A stretch of 64,000 nucleotides of DNA from Variovorax fucosicus (lineage in GTDB: Bacteria; Pseudomonadota; Gammaproteobacteria; Burkholderiales; Burkholderiaceae_C): NCBI RefSeq assembly GCF_030316825.1, contig NZ_JASZYU010000003.1, positions 744,001 to 808,000 of the forward strand. The letters are read 5' to 3'. The notes beneath the pieces are model-generated. The model was not told the DNA's origin, did no database searches, and worked only from the letters and a program-made list of their open reading frames with translations. The translations under genes and the position numbers were made by a program. Of this stretch, positions 60,672 through 64,000 are shown piece by piece; position 1 is the first letter of the stretch, and every line of letters begins with the position of its first letter.

Positions 60672-62501
60672 TCACTGACACGCAAAACTCTCCGCCAACT
60701 CGAGGTTGCCCGTCCCCGTGTAGCGAGCCACCTTCGGATAGGAGCACAGAGGCCGCGTGCGAGTGGCCGACCAGGTTGATGGCACCTCGGGGTTGACACC
60801 ACCGGCGTTCCCAGGCCCTCTTGCACTCGCGATGACCGAGTCTGGCGCGGCCCCCTGTTCAACCCACTTGACCAGCGCACTCAGCATGTCGAACTGATCC
60901 GTGGACGGCCCGTTGCCGCAATGGTTCATACCCGGCACACCGTACAGCCTGGCGAAGTTGGATGCATCCCCCCCATTGGCCGCTGTCAGGTTCTTGTACC
61001 AGGTGACGGAGTCGTCGTACGAGAAGACGGGGTCGCTCACGCCGTGCCAAACCATGACCTTGGCGCCGCGATTCTTGAGCTTCGACAGATCCGACGGGTT
61101 GGGAGGCGTCATGAAATCCATCGCGGACACAGTGAAGGTTGCGTTGGTCGCGGTGATGGATGCCGTGAGCGCATCGATCGAAGCGGTCAGCGCATCGACA
61201 GGAGGCCCCGGTGGCACGCCAAACACGGTTCCCACGGCCAACGGATCAAGCACCTGCGACAGGACGAATTCCCATCCCGCCCAGTCGGCGCCCGCCAGGC
61301 CCGGATCGAACGGGAACGTGTTGTAGATCGCCGCACCGGTCGAGGTCTTGGCGCCGGCAAAGATGTCGCCCACCACCTGCTTCTGCAGTGTCGTCAGGCA
61401 GGTTCCGTCGCGCGCGCCGCTGCAGGTGGGAACGTCGTCATTCAGGCTGAACACTGCTTGGCACTTGGCGGTGTCCGACACGATACCGTCGGTGGCCAGA
61501 TCGAGCGCATCGCATTTGGCCAGGATCTTGTTGGCAACTGTCGTGCGCTCTGCTGCAGTGAAGGCCGTGGACAGATCCGGGATCGGGAAGCCACCGAGAA
61601 ACGGGGGCGCCGTTGTCATCGCGCCCGGTGTTGCCGCCTTCGCGTACTGCTGGGTACCCCAGACCTGCGACACCGCCGCCTTGGGCAGGTTGTAGCCCGG
61701 CGCGCCCGCCAGGAAACCGTCGTACTCCTCGGCCAGACGGGCGGTGGCGACGAGCGTATGGCGCCCTCCGTTGGAGCATCCACCGAAATAGGAACGGTCC
61801 GGCTGTCTTCCGTAGGCCGACTTGATCAGCGCCTTGGCCATTGGCGTGATCTTCTGCGCGGCTTGATAGCCGTAGTCGAGCCGAGCTTGCGGTTCGAAGC
61901 CGAAGGTTGCCGACTGCGCTCCGGTATGCCCGGCATCGGAGCTAACCACCGCAAACCCCTGCAGGAGCGGGTTGGTCAGGGGCCCTCCACCGGTGCCAGC
62001 ACCGTCCGCAGTGACCACCGTGCCGTCCAAGCCCCCGTTGCCCTGATAGTAGAAGCGCCCGTTCCACGCCTGCGGCAGCCTCATCTCGAAACCGATGGCA
62101 TAGGTCTGGGCATCGCTTCCGGTTCGGCTGTACATCTTGCCGGTGACGAGGCAATGTGCGGCCACCGAGTTGCCCCCGACGCTGAGCACGCCAGCGGCGA
62201 CATCGACGGCCGTGTCGATTGTGGTGTTGGGTGCGGAGAACGTGCTGGCAAGCGCGCCGCAGACGCCCAGTGTGCCGGGCTGTGCGGCGGAGAGCTGCGG
62301 AATGGCTGGCGTGACTGGTGTGACTGGCGTAGCCGGCGTCACCGGTGTGGCTGGCGTGATTGGTGTGGCTGGCGTGGCTGGCGTAGCAGCAATGGGCGGA
62401 ATGACGCCGCCCCCTCCTCCACCACCTCCACCGCCACCGCAAGCCGTCAGCCCAATCAGCGTTGCCAGGCCCACGCCAGCGGCCGTTATTCCAGTGCGCA
62501 T
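60672..62501 (-). CDS. Tannase/feruloyl-esterase-family lipoprotein
   Basis: 609 residues. The signal MRTGITAAGVGLATLIGLTAC ends in a lipobox (LTAC, Cys21), followed by a run of 10-11 glycines and a proline/threonine repeat linker (about residues 33-65, units such as ATP or VTP). The catalytic domain has the tannase-family nucleophile motif GCSNGGR near 240, an Asp in WHGVSDPVFSYDDS near 515 and the His in NHCGNGPSTDQFD near 553. Paired cysteines fit the known lid and core disulfides. It hydrolyses esters of aromatic acids. AGGAGACAAACA precedes the ATG. It is divergent from the MarR gene, a possible repressor. Confidence 0.9.
   Translation of the reverse strand: MRTGITAAGVGLATLIGLTACGGGGGGGGGGGVIPPIAATPATPATPITPATPVTPATPVTPVTPAIPQLSAAQPGTLGVCGALASTFSAPNTTIDTAVDVAAGVLSVGGNSVAAHCLVTGKMYSRTGSDAQTYAIGFEMRLPQAWNGRFYYQGNGGLDGTVVTADGAGTGGGPLTNPLLQGFAVVSSDAGHTGAQSATFGFEPQARLDYGYQAAQKITPMAKALIKSAYGRQPDRSYFGGCSNGGRHTLVATARLAEEYDGFLAGAPGYNLPKAAVSQVWGTQQYAKAATPGAMTTAPPFLGGFPIPDLSTAFTAAERTTVANKILAKCDALDLATDGIVSDTAKCQAVFSLNDDVPTCSGARDGTCLTTLQKQVVGDIFAGAKTSTGAAIYNTFPFDPGLAGADWAGWEFVLSQVLDPLAVGTVFGVPPGPPVDALTASIDALTASITATNATFTVSAMDFMTPPNPSDLSKLKNRGAKVMVWHGVSDPVFSYDDSVTWYKNLTAANGGDASNFARLYGVPGMNHCGNGPSTDQFDMLSALVKWVEQGAAPDSVIASARGPGNAGGVNPEVPSTWSATRTRPLCSYPKVARYTGTGNLELAESFACQ
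62303..62390 (-). repeat. In-gene 9-bp repeats encoding a (A/V/I)TP linker
   Basis: The region contains about nine tandem 9-base units of the type GGCGTGACT (plus-strand view) with substitutions that preserve a Thr-Pro pair every three residues. The adjacent 62408-62440 stretch encodes the glycine run. It is a spacer between lipid anchor and enzyme domain and likely slips in length between strains. Confidence 0.75.
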
Positions 62502-62672
62502 TTGTTTGTCTCCTGTTGGTGAGTCGCGGGCGCCCGAACAACCGTCCGCGGCGAGATTTAACTCCACACTGGAATTACTTTGCGTCAGTGTTTTCCATGG
62601 CCCGATTTACATTTTGATTCCATTGTGGAGATACATCGGGTCAAGCCGAGTACCTCTGGAGGGCGAGTGGCA

Positions 62673-63191
62673 GTGACCGACAATGCCCCGATGGCACACA
62701 AACAAGCTCGACCTGACACCACCCCCCGTGGCAACTTGTCCGAGGCTCAGCTGAAATCAGTCATCGGCTACCAGATGGCCCAAGCGTCGGTGGCGACAAG
62801 CCGCATCTACGATGCAGCCGTCGGCCGCAAGACCGGCCTGCATCGCCTGGAGTACACGATCTTGATGCTGGTGCGCGAGAACACCGGCTGCACGGCGTCG
62901 AGTCTGGCAAAGGCCCTCGACATATCCACGCCGAACATGGCGCTGTGGCTCGATCGGGTCACAGGCAAAGGTTTGGTGGATCGAGTACCGAGTGCGACGG
63001 ATCGTCGATCCAACCACCTGCGCCTGACCCCTCATGGCGAGCAGATCGTCGTTGGCGCAACACTGGCGATCCTCAAGACCGAAGAGGCAATGCTGTCCCG
63101 ACTCAGCTTCGGTGAGCGCGTTCTGTTGGCTGAACTTCTGCACAAGGTCGCGGGCTGCCGAGACACGATAGACGCGGCCGAACCCGATTGA
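62673..63191 (+). CDS. MarR-family transcription regulator
   Basis: 172 residues from GTG 62673, 10 nt after GGAGGG; GTG 62667 and ATG 62691 are possible. The winged HTH is visible: GLHRLEYTILMLVRENTGCTASSLAKALDISTPNMALWLDRVTGKGLVDRVPSATDRRSN is the region about residues 55-115, with the wing's DRRSNHLRLT. MarR proteins are commonly repressors released by aromatic acids, which fits a divergent tannase/esterase gene. Binding site not identified in the 171-nt gap. Confidence 0.88.
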   Translation: MTDNAPMAHKQARPDTTPRGNLSEAQLKSVIGYQMAQASVATSRIYDAAVGRKTGLHRLEYTILMLVRENTGCTASSLAKALDISTPNMALWLDRVTGKGLVDRVPSATDRRSNHLRLTPHGEQIVVGATLAILKTEEAMLSRLSFGERVLLAELLHKVAGCRDTIDAAEPD

Positions 63192-63247
63192 ACATTCGCG
63201 ACGGCTCCCGTGATCCGATTCCGGGACTTCTGCCCCTCGAACGTTTG

Positions 63248-64000
63248 CTAAGGGTTGCGCCGGCTCACGTACTCAATCAGCGCTTTCAATTTCGACGGTT
63301 GATCGTGTCTGCTGGGGTAGTACAAGTAAAAGCCGGGAAACGTCGGTGAGAACGACGTCAATACGCGCTTGAGGCGCTTGGCCCGGAGGTAGGGTCGCGC
63401 AAGCTGCTCGAAGGTATAGGCAAGCCCGACGCCCTCGAGTGCAGCATCGATGCCGAACATCGTGTCGCTGATGGTGAGGTTGCCCTGGATCTCGTACTCC
63501 ACCGGGCGGCCCTCCACTTCGAATTCCCATTTGTAGATCGCGCCCGTGGCGGCAAAGCGAAAGCGCACGCAGTTGTGCCGCACAAGTTCGTCCGGATGGC
63601 GCGGCGCAGGAACCCGCCGCAGGTACTCCGGAGAAGCCACCACCGCAACGGCGACCGGACCACCGAGGGGGACGGCGACCATGTCCCTGTGGATGCTCTC
63701 GCCAAAGCGGACGCCGGCGTCGAAGCCTTTCTCGACGATGTCCACGAAGCCCTCGTCGTTGGTCAGTTCAAGCTGAACATGGGGATGCTCCTGCAGGAAG
63801 CCGGCCAATATGGGCTGCAAGACCAGCGCGGTTGAAATCCGCGCGGCATTCAGGCGCAATGTGCCGGCGGGCCGCCCCTGCAGCACGTGTAGCTCCTCAC
63901 CCGCATCGATGACCTGGCCCAGGGCGGGGCCGATCCGGGCGAGGTAGGCCTGACCGGCTTCCGTCAGGCTGACGCTTCGTGTCGTTCGGTTCAACAGGCG
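63248..64000 (-). CDS. LysR-family transcription regulator (5' end cut by window)
   Basis: About 250 residues visible; the winged HTH that should precede LLNRTTRSVSLTEAG lies beyond the right edge. The visible part is the dimer helix (GQVIDAGEELHVLQGRPAGTLRLNA) and effector-binding domain (ALVLQPILAGFLQEHPHVQLELTNDEGFVDIVEKGFDAGVRFGES). It belongs to the common LysR subgroup found next to oxidoreductase genes. The target is probably upstream beyond the window. It is convergent with the MarR gene. Confidence 0.9.
   Translation of the reverse strand, partial: RLLNRTTRSVSLTEAGQAYLARIGPALGQVIDAGEELHVLQGRPAGTLRLNAARISTALVLQPILAGFLQEHPHVQLELTNDEGFVDIVEKGFDAGVRFGESIHRDMVAVPLGGPVAVAVVASPEYLRRVPAPRHPDELVRHNCVRFRFAATGAIYKWEFEVEGRPVEYEIQGNLTISDTMFGIDAALEGVGLAYTFEQLARPYLRAKRLKRVLTSFSPTFPGFYLYYPSRHDQPSKLKALIEYVSRRNP

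Overview
The window is very GC-rich DNA with densely packed, strongly biased genes. It looks like the chromosome of a betaproteobacterium of the Burkholderiales/Comamonadaceae, probably Variovorax or a close relative. This placement is an inference from gene content (pstSC next to ppx and ppk, a tcuAB-like locus, trkAH, alaS) and codon style. No rRNA or other taxonomic marker is present.

Region 1 (1-9.1 kb) is a phosphate and polyphosphate module. It holds pstC (cut by the left edge) and pstS on the minus strand, a divergent ppx, then a ppk-sixA pair reading back towards ppx, an OlsB-like N-acyltransferase, and a fused cyclic-nucleotide-binding/thioredoxin-reductase-like protein. Convincing PhoB boxes lie in front of pstS, in front of ppx, and as a triple array in front of ppk. 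PolyP synthesis and breakdown therefore both look tied to the phosphate-starvation response.

Region 2 (9.1-15.2 kb) begins with a GST gene and tRNA-Pro(UGG) and tRNA-Arg(UCU). It then becomes an accessory region whose base composition is visibly less GC-rich than its surroundings. It carries a membrane-anchored HIRAN-like protein with a small partner, an unknown protein coupled to a HEPN-like protein, a nucleoside-deoxyribosyltransferase-like protein with a long helical tail, and an unknown 373-aa protein. An integron attC-like site follows the NDT-like gene directly, and a weaker one ends the next gene. No integrase is visible, so this is a candidate integrase-less cassette cluster. A long inverted repeat closes the region.

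Region 3 (15.2-27.7 kb) groups phospholipid or phosphoester hydrolases (a PAP2-type lipoprotein, a PLD-family lipoprotein, a patatin with a cNMP domain) with a second cNMP-domain protein. After these come trkA-trkH for potassium uptake, several small unknown proteins, and a nitroreductase. Region 4 (27.7-31.6 kb) has a crotonase, a PhoX-type phosphatase, a DUF488 protein and a Crp/Fnr regulator.

Region 5 (31.7-42.9 kb) is a long co-directional locus: HD-domain protein, class II aldolase, solute-binding protein, LysR regulator, tcuA, tcuB, small secreted protein, second solute-binding protein, then an ATP-citrate-lyase-like pair (SCS-beta-like plus an unusually long SCS-alpha/citrate-synthase-like fusion). 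It looks like an uncharacterised tricarboxylate or related carboxylate catabolic system and is the most promising undescribed metabolic system in the window. A panE-like gene and alaS follow on the minus strand.

Region 6 (46.6-55.4 kb) is a coherent GABA/polyamine catabolic cluster: a MocR/GabR-type regulator divergent from gabT, a four-gene spermidine/putrescine-type ABC transporter, and gabD. Region 7 (55.4-64 kb) has a response regulator with a degenerate GGDEF domain followed by a very large hybrid histidine kinase, then a tannase/feruloyl-esterase-family lipoprotein divergent from a MarR regulator, and a LysR gene cut by the right edge.
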